Below are positions 1-12,870 of a DNA stretch of 64,000 nt, piece by piece. The stretch is from Elysia chlorotica (taxonomy: Eukaryota; Mollusca; Gastropoda; Plakobranchidae), in the NCBI GenBank assembly GCA_003991915.1, contig RQTK01000148.1, positions 195,047 through 259,046 of the forward strand, given 5' to 3'. Under the pieces are notes generated by a model. The model saw nothing but the letters and a program-made list of their open reading frames with translations, searched no databases and was not told the DNA's origin. The translations under genes were made by a program, and so were the position numbers. Position 1 is the first letter of the stretch. The number at the start of each line of letters is the position of its first letter.

Positions 1-1690
1 CTACGGCAATACGGCAATATTAGGAGAAAAACAAAGATGAGACACAACATTGGGGTGTCAGCACCAAATTTCAGAACAAAAAATGACCCACACTCATAAA
101 ATCTGTTCGTGAATTTAGAATAATCTGAATGCTGAGTTTCAATAAATTACGACATTTCTATTATTTTAACGGGCGTAGGAAAAGTGGCTTTGTTTTCATT
201 TTCTTCTAAAAAAAATAGTAGGACAACTAAAATCCAAACTTTAGTTTACCAAATAATAACAGATTTAATCTAAAAAAAACATGTCTACATTTCTTTCACA
301 TTTAAAAAAGGGGAAGGGAGAGGGGAGATAGAGCGTAGGTCCAGGTTTCGTCTGTTACCCCATAAAAAATTGTCAGACGTTAGGCTGGTGTCGATCAGCA
401 ATAAACCTATATAGATCTGGTTTTAGACGTTAAGCAACAACACAAAATTATGTTAAAGACTCAATCCTTTACTCAGGTTGCCTGATATCTTAGTCAAAGA
501 AATGTTGAAAATAAGACCTTTTTAGATCTGGGTTTTATTACGCAATCAGGAAATAAAGATTCGGCCTCCTAAAATTGGCGAAATACCCTAATCGACCAAA
601 ATAAGCAAAACTCGGCAAAAAGAGAGAGAGACAATGTTATTTTTTATAATTTTAAATTGTTAGCATAAATATTTATGAGTTAAGGGAACTTAGTGGATTG
701 TTTTTGTTCAGCCTTATCTCTCTAATTAACAAAAATGTATAGATTCCTAACTGTGCCTAACTATGCGTTATATTTTAACCCTTTTTTAATAGTATCCCTG
801 CATTGCCTCTGTGTACGTATAATTGTCGAAAGTAGGTCTAGAAAATCGTACACAAAGCCTCTAATTATTTATATTATTATAATGAACTAGATTTTAGCGA
901 GACGTCTCATAAAAAGAGCTCACAATGTTATTGATACGGAGGGCTAAGGTGGCGCGTGCTCATTTTATTTTTTAATTGAAATTAAGGCGGTTGAGTAATG
1001 TTCAGATTTAAGTTTTTACTAAGGTTTTAAAAAGGAAGCAATCGCCTCGATTATCCTAACCTATACACGCACATTGAATTTTCTCCCCATGAGAACTTCC
1101 GCTATTTAATCTTGTTGAACGCTAAACAACCATCTGAACTAAATTCAGCTCACTTAACAAAAATATATGTCTGCTACAGTAACTTGATTCATTATTATGA
1201 AAATATTGTTTGGATCAATTGCAATCTATACAATTACTTGCTACACTAATAGCCTATATCATTCACTCTTCTGTTGGACCTTTTTTTGGGCCAGCTGTTT
1301 GACAAACATAGTTGAACAGTTTTGGCCCAAGCCTCCAAAAGTTCTGGCCAAGTCATCGAATTGATCGAAGTTAACACATTTTTGCACCATAAGTATAACA
1401 TTGGCCTATTTCTTTTAAAATGATTTAAATAAGATATGAGAGATTCATACTCAGAGAGAATTTTTGTTTTAGCCTACTGCCCAACTATCCCAATAACATT
1501 AAATGCCCCAACTGTGCAATGTTGTTTACAGATATAGCTTAAGGTGCAAATGTTTGTTTGATTCGGTGACGTTGCCCGTTGTTTGTAGAGAGCCACGGTA
1601 TTGGCTTCCAAAAATAAACAAACACTTGCATTAAGAGCTTAAATGAGCTATATCATTAAAATATGGGCACACTTATGACTGTTACAAGGT
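1..1690. other. Gene-free AT-rich sequence
   Basis: I see no splice-flanked open frame and no recognisable protein in this stretch. The only structure is a SINE-body fragment near 335-445, listed separately. The rest looks like ordinary AT-rich intergenic sequence. Confidence 0.6.
335..445 (+). mobile_element. SINE body fragment (same family as 12629-12870)
   Basis: The stretch keeps the family's internal words in order: AAATTGTCAGACGTTAG, then CCTATATAG, then GACGTTAAGC near the 3' end. The tRNA-like head is missing, so this is a 5'-truncated and diverged copy. Orientation follows the GACGTTAA tail. Confidence 0.5.
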
Positions 1691-1693
1691 TAT

Positions 1694-1807
1694 CCAAAAT
1701 AACAGACAGTGTCACCGAGTTGACTGAAGCTGCTCAATAAGGGTGATTTATTTATATTGTTGTTGTTGTTGTTGTTTTTTCGGTGACCCTGTCTGTTATT
1801 ATTCAAA
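1694..1807. repeat. Imperfect inverted repeat with GTT microsatellite in the loop
   Basis: The left arm AATAACAGACAGTGTCACCG (about 1698-1717) is the near-complement of the right arm CGGTGACCCTGTCTGTTATT (about 1780-1799). The loop contains a short (GTT)n run. The arrangement resembles a small non-autonomous DNA transposon or a foldback hairpin. I see no transposase and no clear target-site duplication. Confidence 0.55.
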
Positions 1808-2696
1808 GCCTTGGACAGTTAATATTTTCATACAAGTAGGCTGGTAGGCTGAAAAAAAAATACTTTATGAATGTTGTTTTATCCTAAGAACAATTAAAAA
1901 TAGACCACTGTTACCCTCGATATAAAAAATGGCATCACTTTTGTCAATTTGGTGACTTTGGTTGTTATTTTTTGGCAGCCTTAACTCAGTTGACCAACCA
2001 GCCTGGTCTCGGCTTAAACGACAACATCTAATAAATTTATTCAAAGTCTGGTTAGGATTTATTAATATTTTCCGTCATCATATTAAAGGAAAGATACCCA
2101 CACATCATCAAATTGGATTCTGACAAGCCCATCTCCCAAGCCTTTAAACAAAATCTCAAAAAATCAATATAAAAAAATTTGTTTTTTTTTAATCTGATCA
2201 TCGAGTGTTTAAAAAAAATAAAATAAAGTCTGTGGTTATCAGTATATTCCTTTAGTATCATGAATACGGGATAAAATGTGTGTGCGTCGTTTTCCCAGCA
2301 AATTTACTCTAAAGCTTTTAAAAATGTACATTAATGTTTGCAAAAACATAGTGAATGAAATGAGCAACGACAAAAAAAACATAAAAAAGAACAAATAGTT
2401 TAATTAAAATTACAGAAAAAAAATTAATGGCCTAACAAAAATTTTGTGACTTGAAATTATTGATGTCAATAGGACATAGATTGGAAAGCAGAAAAATACA
2501 TATCAAGGAAAAGGAAGTACCGTTGAATAAGAAAACACTATACAGAAATATATAGGGGAAGAGGAAAAGAAAGAGACATTGTGAGAAATTATGCAATAGA
2601 CAGCGACAGAACCTGAAAGAGACAGGGCAGAGAAAAATATATAAAAAACATGGAGATATTGGAATAGAGATACAGAGAACAGGAGTGAGAAAGAAA

Positions 2697-2784
2697 TAGA
2701 GAGACAAAGAAAGAGAAAGAAAGAAAGAGAGAGAGTAAGAGAACGAGAGAAATAAAGAGAGAGAGAGAGAGAGGGGGGGAGAGA

Positions 2785-2831
<47 letters not shown>
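2697..2831. repeat. (GA)n microsatellite
   Basis: An interrupted purine-only GA/GAAA tract grades into a near-pure GA array at the right end. On the minus strand it reads as CT and produces spurious SLSLS frames. Confidence 0.9.
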
Positions 2832-2833
<2 letters not shown>

Positions 2834-3810
2834 CCTAAAATTCCCTTACCAATAAGCGGAAAAACCCATGTAATCTAGGAAACCCGCAAAGGAGGATTCT
2901 CTGTCTTAATGAACTCGTCTCCCCTGAGCCAGAAAGTTAATTATTCATATCATGATGTCTTGTGCAACTTGAACGTCTAGCCAACTTTTATTTAGGTTTT
3001 TGAGGTTTGCAAAGAACACGATTTTTTATAGTAATACAAAATCAAGAACATTAGCAATAACAACAAAGAGCAAGACTTATTATTATGGAATAGTGCGGTT
3101 AGATCCATCGAATTCTATACATTAATTACTTGCAGGACTGATACCCCTCCTAAATCATTCACTTTTTAAAGCCCTTATTTGGGGGATCTGTTTGACAACA
3201 ATAACAACAAAAAAGCAAGATTGATGAGAATAAATAGCAAAAACAAAGATAAAAAGAAGAGAATAATGCAGAATAAATAACATAAACAGCACTGTAACCA
3301 CTGGAATAAATGCAAAAAAGAAACAACAAAAACAACAAACAAACGTTGCTCGTTTTTCTTTTGGTGCCATAATTGATATTACAAAATCTTCATTTTTACT
3401 TTACGATATTTGAATTATTCGAAAAAAAAACAACAAAGCAAAAACAATCCATAGCAAAACAATATTAATAAAAAAACTAAAAACTCTCAAACCCAAAACT
3501 GTATGTCAGCAAGATAAAAAAAAGAGAACGAAAAAGATAATCAGTGTTAACAGCCATTCATGAGATGCAATTAAACTTATTTTGTTTGAGCAGCACACTT
3601 TATTATTTTTGAAGAGTACATAGCGTGACAGAGTGCCATTCAGATCATACTGATAAAATTTATGAAAATATTAATTATATTAAACATTCATGATTACCAA
3701 ACACCTATAAAAGAAGGACGAACTGATTCACAAAACCTACGCGTAGGTTATATTAAAAACCCAGTACGGTAAAGGGTGACAGAAAGAAGCGAAGGTGAAA
3801 TGATAACTGA
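2832..3810. other. Gene-free AT-rich sequence
   Basis: Short A-rich and CAA-rich stretches occur here, but no coding potential or named repeat could be supported. Confidence 0.55.
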
Positions 3811-3813
3811 GAG

Positions 3814-3866
<53 letters not shown>

Positions 3867-3960
3867 GAGAGAGGGAGAGAAAGTCAAAGAAAAAGAAAGA
3901 CAGAGAGACGGCAAGAGAAACAAAGACAGAGAGATAGAGTGTCAGAGACAGAGAGAGAGG
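3811..3960. repeat. (GA)n microsatellite, imperfect
   Basis: There is a near-pure GA core at about 3820-3865, followed by GA with AAAG, CAGAGA and GACAGA interruptions. Confidence 0.85.
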
Positions 3961-4455
3961 CAGAGACGAAAACAGGCACAAAGAGATAAAGGAAGACGGA
4001 CGTGGATGCATTAGAGTAGACGAATAACTGAGCAAGAAAAGCCTTTCTATACAGGAAAGAGAGATCTATGCATTAATAAATTATAGCACAAAAAAATTGC
4101 AATGATGTTGATAAGGATAGAAAGGCGCAAGGAAATTAAATACTTTAAATCCCATAAAGAACGAAAAAAAAAGGAAGGCTACGACTCGAACAAAATACTT
4201 TTAAAAAATTAAAAAACAAAAACAAAGGGGAATTTCGATACGAACAAAGCCAAAACACATAAACAAATCTACAAAGACATCAGATCAAGCCAAAGAGAAA
4301 ATAAACCAAACAAAACAACAAAGGTAAAAAAAATAATGCCTGAAAAAAAAACTTTTAAAAAAAGGTTAACTATATAATAATTTTTAATGCAACGAACCAG
4401 AAATCCTTAAGAAGTAATATTAAAAAAAACATTAAATGCCTCATTTGAAAAACAA
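3961..4455. other. Gene-free A-rich sequence
   Basis: A-rich low-complexity sequence. No gene or named repeat was recognised. Confidence 0.5.
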
Positions 4456-4510
4456 ATAGATAAGTAGATAGATAGGTAGATAGATAGATAGATAGATATA
4501 GACAGATAGG

Positions 4511-4561
<51 letters not shown>

Positions 4562-4640
4562 ATAGAGATAGATAGATAAATAGAGAGAGAGAGAGCGAAA
4601 GGGAGAGAGAGAGAGAGAGACGGAGAGAGAGAAACAGACA
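4456..4640. repeat. (GATA)n microsatellite running into (GA)n
   Basis: The GATA/GATAGGTA array spans about 4458-4590. It passes into GAGAGC/GAGA, then a GACAGAAACAGA stretch. Read on the minus strand it produces SIYLSIYL frames that are not genes. Confidence 0.9.
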
Positions 4641-5050
4641 GAAACAGACAGAGAAAGGCATAGAGAGGTTATGGAAGCAGAAATATAAATGAGAATAGAG
4701 AGAAAGAAAGAGGGAGATTAAAAAATGTTACATCAAAGAAAGAACAATGGTTTTCTAGACATAAAAATATATAGATGGGCCGATATAAAAAAATATAATA
4801 TGGGTATGGTTTGGGCGCGAGTGAACACAGACTTATTTAAAAAAATAACATCAGCAAATCAAATTTAAAAAAGAATAAAAAAATTTGTTTAAAATATCAC
4901 AAAATAAAACAATAACGTTCAAACGAAACTACACTGAAACACGCATAAAAACTCCAAAGACTATATAAAACAAACGAAACAAAACAAAACAGCAACATAT
5001 AAAGTTAACTAATAACAAAACAAAAGGGTTGAAAAAAGAACAACGAAGGG

Positions 5051-5682
5051 AACAATTTGCAGACAATTCTCTCAGTGTTCTTTCACACCCGCTCTACAAA
5101 ATTAAATTACAAAAAGGTTAAAGGAATTAGGAGAAAAAGAGAGACGCCGACGTCTCTCACCAAACTAGAGGAGTTTTCAGGACATTACTTGCGGGGTGAC
5201 ATAACTGTAGTGATGCAATACAGAGACATTTTTTAAAATTAGTTTAAAGGATTAAAAATAAATTTTAAACTTTTTTTCTTCAATTCTGTATCATTCTACA
5301 TACACACAATCCCATTAAAAACTTATGTTGTCCTATTCTAAGTATAATATACCAAACAAACAAAAAAGCAAGTAATTTGCAGACAATTCTCCCAGTTTTC
5401 TTTCACGCCCGCTCTACAAAATTAAATTACAAAAGGTTAAAGGAATTAGGAGAAAAAGAAAGGTGCCGACGTCTCTAACCAAACTAAGGGAGTTTTCAGG
5501 ACATAACAAATTACCAGGGTGACAGAACTGTTCTGATGCAATACAGAGAATTTTTTAAAATTATTTTAAAGGATTAAAAAAAAATTTTTTTTAACTTTTT
5601 TTCTTCAATTCTGTATCATTCTACATACACACAATCCCATTAAAAACTTATGTTGTCCTATTCTAAGTATAATATACCAATC
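5051..5682. repeat. Tandem duplication, two copies, period about 325 bp
   Basis: Unit 1 is about 5051-5354 and unit 2 about 5376-5682. Both open with TTTGCAGACAATTCTC and close with CTAAGTATAATATACCAA. Between these they share GCCGACGTCTCT and the ACATACACACAATCCC stretch in the same order. Differences are a few substitutions and small indels, so the duplication is not ancient. No coding content was seen. Confidence 0.85.
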
Positions 5683-6397
5683 TTTGAGGTAGTTTTAATA
5701 TTAAACATAATACATGCTTCCTTTTATAACCATACATACCTTTGTGTGTGGTGTGTGTATGTGTGTATGATTAATATAGTCATTGATGCATGCCATGGTT
5801 TTTCAAACTATAATGCTTATGAAAAAGTGCAATATTCTCATCAATGGAATTTAAAACCAAATATATTTTTTTGTGATTGTATTTGAAAATTGAAATTGGT
5901 TTGGAAATCTGCAAATCCCTCAGTCTAATATTAATTAACAAGTTTTTAGGTATACTTAGTGATATATTTTATTGTCCTCTTATTATATTTTATATACGAC
6001 AATATTTTTTTAATATATGCAGTTATCCATTTTAATACAAATTATCATCTAATTTGATATAGATAGGAATACCATTTTATATTTCTCCACCACATTCCTT
6101 CAACACATGTCTCACAAAAAGAATTGTCATACTCAATTTGTTGCATGCTTGCTCCTAAGCCTTAACTCTTCTATCTCAATAGCTTATCGTCATCAAAACT
6201 TTTAGCCCAATCGGGTTATCCTCAATTTTTTTTGCACGCCCTATTTTTTACAGAAGTAAAAACGCGCAATATATCAGACATTCTTGGTATAATATTTTAA
6301 GCACAGAAAACCTTACATTTTTGTGCTGTTTTTTGTTTTTTTGTTTTTTTCTGTATTTTCACTAAGTTTTTCCTTTGTGCGAAGTCTATGTCGTTAC
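5683..6397. other. Gene-free AT-rich sequence
   Basis: No feature could be supported apart from a short GT-rich run near 5745-5770. Confidence 0.5.
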
Positions 6398-6460
6398 AGA
6401 TAAGATAAGATAAAATAGTCCGTTATTATGCCTCGTGGGGAAATCAAAATATGCTATGCC
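6398..6460 (-). mobile_element. Possible LINE 3'-tail fragment
   Basis: A short GATAAGATAAGATAA array is followed by a stretch ending GTGGGGAAATCAAAAT. On the minus strand this reads like the short simple-repeat 3' end carried by some CR1/Rex-type LINEs in aquatic animals. Only the tail is present, with no reverse transcriptase sequence. A related short copy may lie near 39960-40030. The assignment rests on my memory of such tails, so it is tentative. Confidence 0.3.
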
Positions 6461-6482
6461 CCAAAATATTTGTACAGTTCAT

Positions 6483-6486
6483 ACTT

Positions 6487-6523
<37 letters not shown>
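6483..6523. repeat. Poly-A followed by (AT)n microsatellite
   Basis: A run of A at 6487-6500 is followed by about ten TA units. Confidence 0.85.
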
Positions 6524-6524
<1 letters not shown>

Positions 6525-7876
6525 AGGAGAAAAACATAATTACAAAAAAAAATGGATATGGTATATAACAATGTGTATGTATATATATATGAAAGAAAAA
6601 TAATTTAAAAATGATATGGTATATAATAATCACGGAGCGAAACAGAAATAAGCAATATAAATTGAAAATAAAACTTCAACTCAATATAAACTAGGAATAC
6701 GCATGGCTCTAAGGTGTACATAGATAAAGTACTTAACTGTCGCAACACTATATGTATTTTGTATGTACGTCAGACTTTCGGTAAAAAAAGTTATTAAGGT
6801 TAAGAATAGAAATATAAAAAGAGACAATCGGTTTAAATCACAATATAAAACAATACCATATATGTGTTTGTGTGTGTCACAAGTTCCTCCCTGCAAGCAC
6901 TTGGACATCGTCTTTTTGAAAAGAGTAAGGTAAATCTGAAGTTTACTTCAGAAAAGCCGCTTCGATACTGTGTCTCCTTTTTGAGCAGATTATATTAGGG
7001 AAAACACGTTTTAGGAAATTGTTATTTAATGAGTGTCAAGCTGTCTGAGGACTACCTTTAAAGGATCTTAGATAAAAAAAGGAAGGTAAAGCATATGTGT
7101 GTAAGTGTAGAAATAGTAATAACAAGATTAGAATTTGTGACTAATGGCTTTATAATATTTCTGCTTTATGTAAATATGTTCTTATATAAAACTCAATTTC
7201 AACGCACTGGACAACATTTAGAGAGGGTGAAAAATATCAATAGTTGCAAAAGATCTTCCATTTGTTTCCCTTAATGTTCTTTTGTCATAAGAGTGAACTC
7301 TTAATCTTTCTCAATAATAATCGACATATTGCCTAAGACTTTAAGAAAGGGCTGTTAGGATTTGTTCTACCTTTCCAACCAAGAGAGTATTAAGAACGAA
7401 TGTTTGTTCATTAATTTGGTCAAACAGAAATTGAAAAAACTATTACCAATCTATTCCAAAATATAAAGCAACCAAAACAACTTTCTATCATTAAGGGATC
7501 TCTGTTTTTCTTGATTTTAAAATCATAGCATATCCATTATTTTTGGTTCTGCTTTTCGCTTTTCTTGTTTTGCGCTAATGTTTGTGTCTTTTGAATTTTG
7601 TTTGCATGCGTCTTTGGTGTTAAAACACGTCAATTCTAATACTAAAAAATAACCATATAACAGCAGTAACAACAACACAACAACAATAAGAACATTAAGA
7701 AACATGACATCAACGCAATCACGACAGTCGTCAACAAAGTTTCTATCATTTACGCCTACCCTTATGGCACTTTTGTCTCATTTTTAGCTAGATCGTTGTT
7801 TCTCCCTTGACCAACAAACCAACACAACGATTCTAATAAAATTATTCTCCCTTAATCCTCTTAAACTATTTCAACA
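6524..7876. other. Gene-free AT-rich sequence
   Basis: Short open frames here are unspliced, AT-driven and have no recognisable domain. No repeat family was recognised. Confidence 0.5.
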
Positions 7877-8047
7877 TAGGGGTAAAAAGCTACAGAGCTA
7901 GCTTTGGGGTTCAGGTTTTATTAGAACCCCCGTCTTTATTATGGTTGGGGCCGTAAACGAAGGGGTAAAACATCTCAGCACTACAGATAGCTAGCTTGTA
8001 GGTATAGATCTTGATAAAACCCTCCATCTTTATTATAGGTGTAGAAA
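7877..8047. repeat. Diverged tandem duplication, period about 84 bp
   Basis: Two successive blocks (7877-7951 and 7961-8047) share GGGGTAAAA at the start, CTAGCT in the middle and TCTTTATTAT near the end, in the same order. Divergence is clearly higher than in the other tandem pairs of this window. Confidence 0.5.
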
Positions 8048-8282
8048 GTAGGTCAAGACTGATGGTACCGTAATGACCATCGTTTTCCTGGACTTCGCGT
8101 TATCATCTCCATCAGAATCCGTCAACTCGCGCCGAGTTAATATAATTTCTTTCCGCGTGAGCACAACAAATTGGAAAATAGGTAGGAGATGAAAAACCTA
8201 ATTTAAAGGGAAAAAGAAATGAACTTCGAGAGCATAAAGTGAACCGGAGAGGGAAGAAGAGGGAGGAAGAGGATGAGGAGAA

Positions 8283-8631
8283 GGAGAAAAAAAGACGATA
8301 CGCTATAGAGATCGAGAGAGAGAGGGAGAGAGAGATAGAGGGAGAGAAAGGAGAGGAAAATAATCAGAGAGAGACATAAGGAAAGAAAGATAGATATATT
8401 TAGAGTGATCGATATAAAGACAGAATAGGCAGATAAATAAATAGTGACATAGAGAGAGAGAGACAGAGAGATAGATAGAAGAGAAAGGAGAGGAAAATAA
8501 TCAGAGAGAGACATAAGGAAAGAAAGATAGATATATTTAGAGTGATCGATATAAAGACAGAATAGGCAGATAAATAAATAGTGACATAGAGAGAGAACAA
8601 GACAGATAGATATATAGAAAGATAGAAAGGA

Positions 8632-8694
<63 letters not shown>
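8283..8694. repeat. GA-rich block with an internal about 134-bp tandem duplication
   Basis: The words AAATAATCAGAGAGAGACAT, TAGAGTGATCGATATAAAG and GGCAGATAAATAAATAGTG occur in the same order at about 8358-8455 and 8492-8590. The copies are nearly identical. A near-pure (GA)n array of about 57 bp follows at 8638-8694. All long frames across it are microsatellite translations. Confidence 0.85.
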
Positions 8695-8696
<2 letters not shown>

Positions 8697-10117
8697 AAGG
8701 TCTTATAAAGTAGTACAAAAGATACCAATGAACAAACTCGAAAGTAGGTACAAGCTGTAATTAACGGTGCTAAATTCAATTTAAGTCTCACGAATTATTC
8801 AATGCCTTCCCTTACTTTTTAGCCGACAGGAGCTAATCATGAAAACGTCTATTTACCTAGCAACTAAATTACACCTAGGAAACTTTGGATACCTTCTCGC
8901 CATCTGAAATCGCATAAAACCGTGTACTTGTCAACTTCATCTCTACTGGATATGTTCTTTAGGTTTAAATTACCAATCGCCCTTGAGGTGAACTTTTCAC
9001 AAAGTGAGGCTTATGTAAGGAAAAAAGGTAAAAATGTCATTTGAGCCTCGTTTTGTAACGGAATGAAAAGGATATTGCATTACGTCTCACCACTTCGATA
9101 TATTACTCTTTTATGTGACTGGTGGTTTCTTTTCATTCTTTTGGTGCATGTATTAACATTTTTATGACTTTGTTCATATGCTCGACCTTTAGAGAGATAA
9201 ATAGATTGAATAACTTTTCATTTGATGACATTATAACTATATCCATGTAAATCAAAGAAAATTCATAAAAGTACAACAACATCTTGACCATCCGTGACAG
9301 TGTAACGTCGGACAAAAAAATCGAAAACAAACTAATCGTGACATGAGAATAACAAATCTCTATTGCAATACAGATAAAGTAGTCAGATAAAAAATGCATG
9401 TGATCGATTGTGCTCAACACTTTTTTTTCAATAGATAAGTGAATGTGTACATAATTTAAAAAGTTATTCAAAAACGGCCCTTATTTATCAGCCTGCCCTC
9501 GTATCTGTTGCTATCTTACGCAAAAAATAATGGATGTTTGTTTTATATATATCCTGCAACAGTCTCAAAAGTGGAAAAGCCTGAATCACAATATTTAGAA
9601 GCAACGATGACATCACAATCTTTCTGCAGCCTATGATTATTCACAGTTCACACAGACAATGCGATGGCCCGAAGTAAACTACCGAAAGAAAAAAAGACAA
9701 AATCAGATAAAGAAATAAATTATAGGTATAATATTTAGTTTAAGGGAGATTTTTCATTATTATGTTGCACTATTATTTTCTGTTGTTGTACAGACTAAAA
9801 ACCAGACCTTAGTTTATCTCATTATTCTCTTACATATATGAAATATACCAACTGTTTTTTTTTACCAAACTATTTTTCTTTTTTTTTATGTCAAAATTAT
9901 CCTTTTTAACATAAAACGAAGTAAAAAAGAAAAAAAACCCACAGCAGATAAATAAGTGAATAACCGCTTTCTATTTCTACAGACTATACATATTTTTTTC
10001 TTAATGTCTTCTACGGCGTGTCCACCACTGGCAAAGCCTGTCACCGTTAATTGATTATTTCCACGGCTGCCAGATAAGACCAGATGCCTATTGATGTCTG
10101 TAAATGTGAAATAACTG
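8695..10117. other. Gene-free AT-rich sequence
   Basis: The longest frame is about 112 codons and has no recognisable domain or splice context. Nothing else was recognised. Confidence 0.5.
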
Positions 10118-10375
10118 TCTGTTGGTTGCTTAATGTCCAACGTCATTAACATATAGGCCTAGGCTTATTTGGAGACGAGGCCCAAGACTAAAGTCTGACA
10201 ATTTTTTGTCTGCCACATATATTATGAGACTGTGCGAGGAGTCTGGGTTACGGTGGCCGACCCAACCAGTAGAAGACGGAATTAGACAAATAAATTTTCA
10301 CCGATACTAGGTTTTAAACCATCAACTTTCCGATTGAGAGACCAACGCTCTGCCACATAAGTAAAGTAGCCGGCA
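10118..10375 (-). mobile_element. tRNA-derived SINE, diverged copy
   Basis: Read on the minus strand, the copy has a tRNA-like head around 10310-10375 with a decayed B box. The family body follows, with CCAACCCAGACT-type sequence and TTGTCAGACTTTAGTCTTGG. A tail near 10118-10140 reads GACGTTGGACATTAAGC. The order of blocks matches the better-preserved copies at 12629 and 26055. Confidence 0.6.
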
Positions 10376-10668
10376 CATAATTAAAAACAAAACAAAAAAA
10401 CAACAATCAATACTTCGTGTTTTATCTCCACATTTTGTATTTTGCTGCCCCAAGTCCGTTCTTTGCTCCCATTAAAATTCATGCCCTTTTTCTTATCTCC
10501 ATTTCTTTCTTGATCTGAAAAAACCGTAGATGTCACACATAGTTGTTGATACTGTTGGCGTCTAATACACAAATTGTCTTGATTTACTTCAAAGATCAAA
10601 TGCCAGGTCAGCAAATGGCATGAATCCAGACAGTATTATAAAATGAGAAACAACAAATCATGAAAAAT

Positions 10669-10702
<34 letters not shown>

Positions 10703-12628
10703 AGGAAAGAGAGAGGGAGGAGAGAGAGAAAGAGAGAGAAAGAGTGGGGGAGGGAGGGAGAGGTGTTAGGAAGATAGAGGGAGGAAAGGGTTAGGGACTC
10801 AGAGGAAAAAACAAAAAACGATAATGCAATATTATTGTCGGTGTAATGAAAATAAAACTCAGAGGAAAAAACAAACGAAAAGAGTATTTATAAATAAACA
10901 TAACATTTTTCTAGATCTGAACTGCAATCATTTAGCCTTCAAGATCATTTTATTTAAAATAAAAACGGAAACACATCAAAGTATAAAAAACACCCTAAAA
11001 AACACGCCGCGTAACAACGTTGATTTTAATTGAAGCAGTTAAAAGAAATTACCATAATGATATCGTTTTTCAGTCGCAGCTATTATCCGCAAAAACATCT
11101 AAATACTTTTTTCTTTAACGTCCTTTACTTCTAATGCACCGTATCTGTTTTTCTCCCACTTTCATTATATAAATGATTAACCTCACCATTCCCTTCCCGA
11201 TCATTGCAATCTTTTCAATCCATCTTGTGAAACATTCTCTCCTTCTCCTTTTTTCTTTAAAACTGTTCTGCAGTAAAGTTCCCCTTGACATTTTCGTGCG
11301 ATCGATTTTCGTTCTTGTTTGTCTTTACGCCAAGCCCTACCTCAGCCAGGCTGAAAGCCCGTATCAAAACCTCGTAAATCCCTGATTCTATTACCACAAG
11401 GGCAATGTCTGCTACCACTAAGGAAAATGATAAAGGTGCGCCAATGGGCCCTGGGGTAGATAGCGCGAGCATATTCTGCCACCCTAAGGGAACATTTGGC
11501 TAAGAACGAATCCAGAGATCCATCTACATATTATCTTCGATGAAGCCCATACGTATACATTGTTCTAGTGATACCAGTGATACATTTTCAATATATTTAT
11601 AGTTGTGTGTAAAGTTCAAATAATTTATTAATGGCGCTGATCTTTTTCTCCCAAAAGTCAGGTGATGCTTGTAAGTCGGCTAGTGCAAAAAGGTGTATAA
11701 AACTTCTATGCTCTAATCCAATCAGCAGATTGTTTACACAAAAATACAACTATCACGTGATTTTGTTTACTTTTTTTTTTTGAGAGAAAGAGGTCATCCC
11801 CATTAAAATGTACATTGTATTCTTATTGCGAAGTGCTCTCAGTCCAAGTATGTTTGAGGTAGAACGTTATTAAGAAAAAGATTAGTACTAGTTATTAAGT
11901 ATGTTGAATGAATATAATGTCCCGTATCACAGTGTGTAAGTAGCGGGTGGGTTGTACCAGCCAGGGTCTACAAAGATTACTTTAATGCATTGCATTATAA
12001 CTCATCGTCCATTGTTTCTACATAATTACATAGTTGGAGACGCCACTGCTGTCATATTATTATGTTGGATCCAACGAGGGTTTCACAAATCGCCCAGGCG
12101 CCTCCAACAAGGCCCTTGTCTAACCCTTGTCTAGACGGCTGGATCACCCGGAGCAGTTATTGTGATTTAATTAAATCGCTTAGAATTTCTGAACAAGCCT
12201 TAACGAAAAACACCGAAATATGTAAAATGCATAACAGGTAACAATGAAAGCAGTGATAAATGTTTAAGATGCCTTTCCAATCGATAAGGCAGGTAGTTGT
12301 TTGATATGGTGGTTCCTGACGCCCAAAGTCAATAAGTTGAATAACTAGACTATAAATTATAATTACGTGTGTATGCGCAGACCTACGTTTGGTAATTGTA
12401 AGGTGCTGTCACACAGACACAGGCTGGTAATATCAGGACTTATGAATCAGTGAATCCCATAATACACTGACACTGGCCCAGCCGGTGAGGCTACCCAGTC
12501 TTGAAATCACAAGCTAAGTTTGGCATCACTTAAAGGCTACATAGATCATTTACGGTGCATCCTAGCCCTTGTTAGAAAAAGTAGGCGCACTCTAAAATGG
12601 GATGGGTTTTTTTTCAGGCCTAAACCTG
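10376..12628. other. Gene-free sequence
   Basis: A GA-rich tract lies at about 10665-10760, and a 19-base word (ACTCAGAGGAAAAAACAAA) occurs twice near 10798 and 10858. CCCTTGTCTA is doubled near 12113-12132. No gene was found. Confidence 0.5.
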
Positions 12629-12870
12629 GAGGGCGCCGTAGCCCTGGGGTAAAACATCAGCTTCTGACGCAGGATGGCCGTGGTTCGAGCCCTGGCAATT
12701 TCGCTCACTAATGTTTGGGTCGGTGTCAGTATAATGTACCGGCTGAGATGTGAGTCATGGTATACCCGTCCTGTCTCGCGCGTGGCAGCACATGCAATTG
12801 TCAGACGTCAGTATTGGGGCACACAATATAGCCTACATAGTGCTGACGTTCGACGTTAAATGAACTCAAA
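12629..12870 (+). mobile_element. tRNA-derived SINE, well preserved copy
   Basis: The head starts GGGCGCCGTAGCCCTGGGGT, which reads as a tRNA-like A-box region. About 30 bp further on is a textbook RNA polymerase III B box, GGTTCGAGCCC, at 12682-12692. The non-tRNA body follows with GTCGGTGTCAGTATAATG, CGCGTGGCAGCACATG and TTGTCAGACGTCAGTATTGG. It ends TGACGTTCGACGTTAAATG. At least ten further copies or fragments in this window share the body in the same order. Two short frames overlapping it are not genes. Confidence 0.8.

Noticed and set aside
12520-12859. Two overlapping short plus-strand frames
   Set aside because: They lie across a tRNA-derived SINE and carry no protein similarity.
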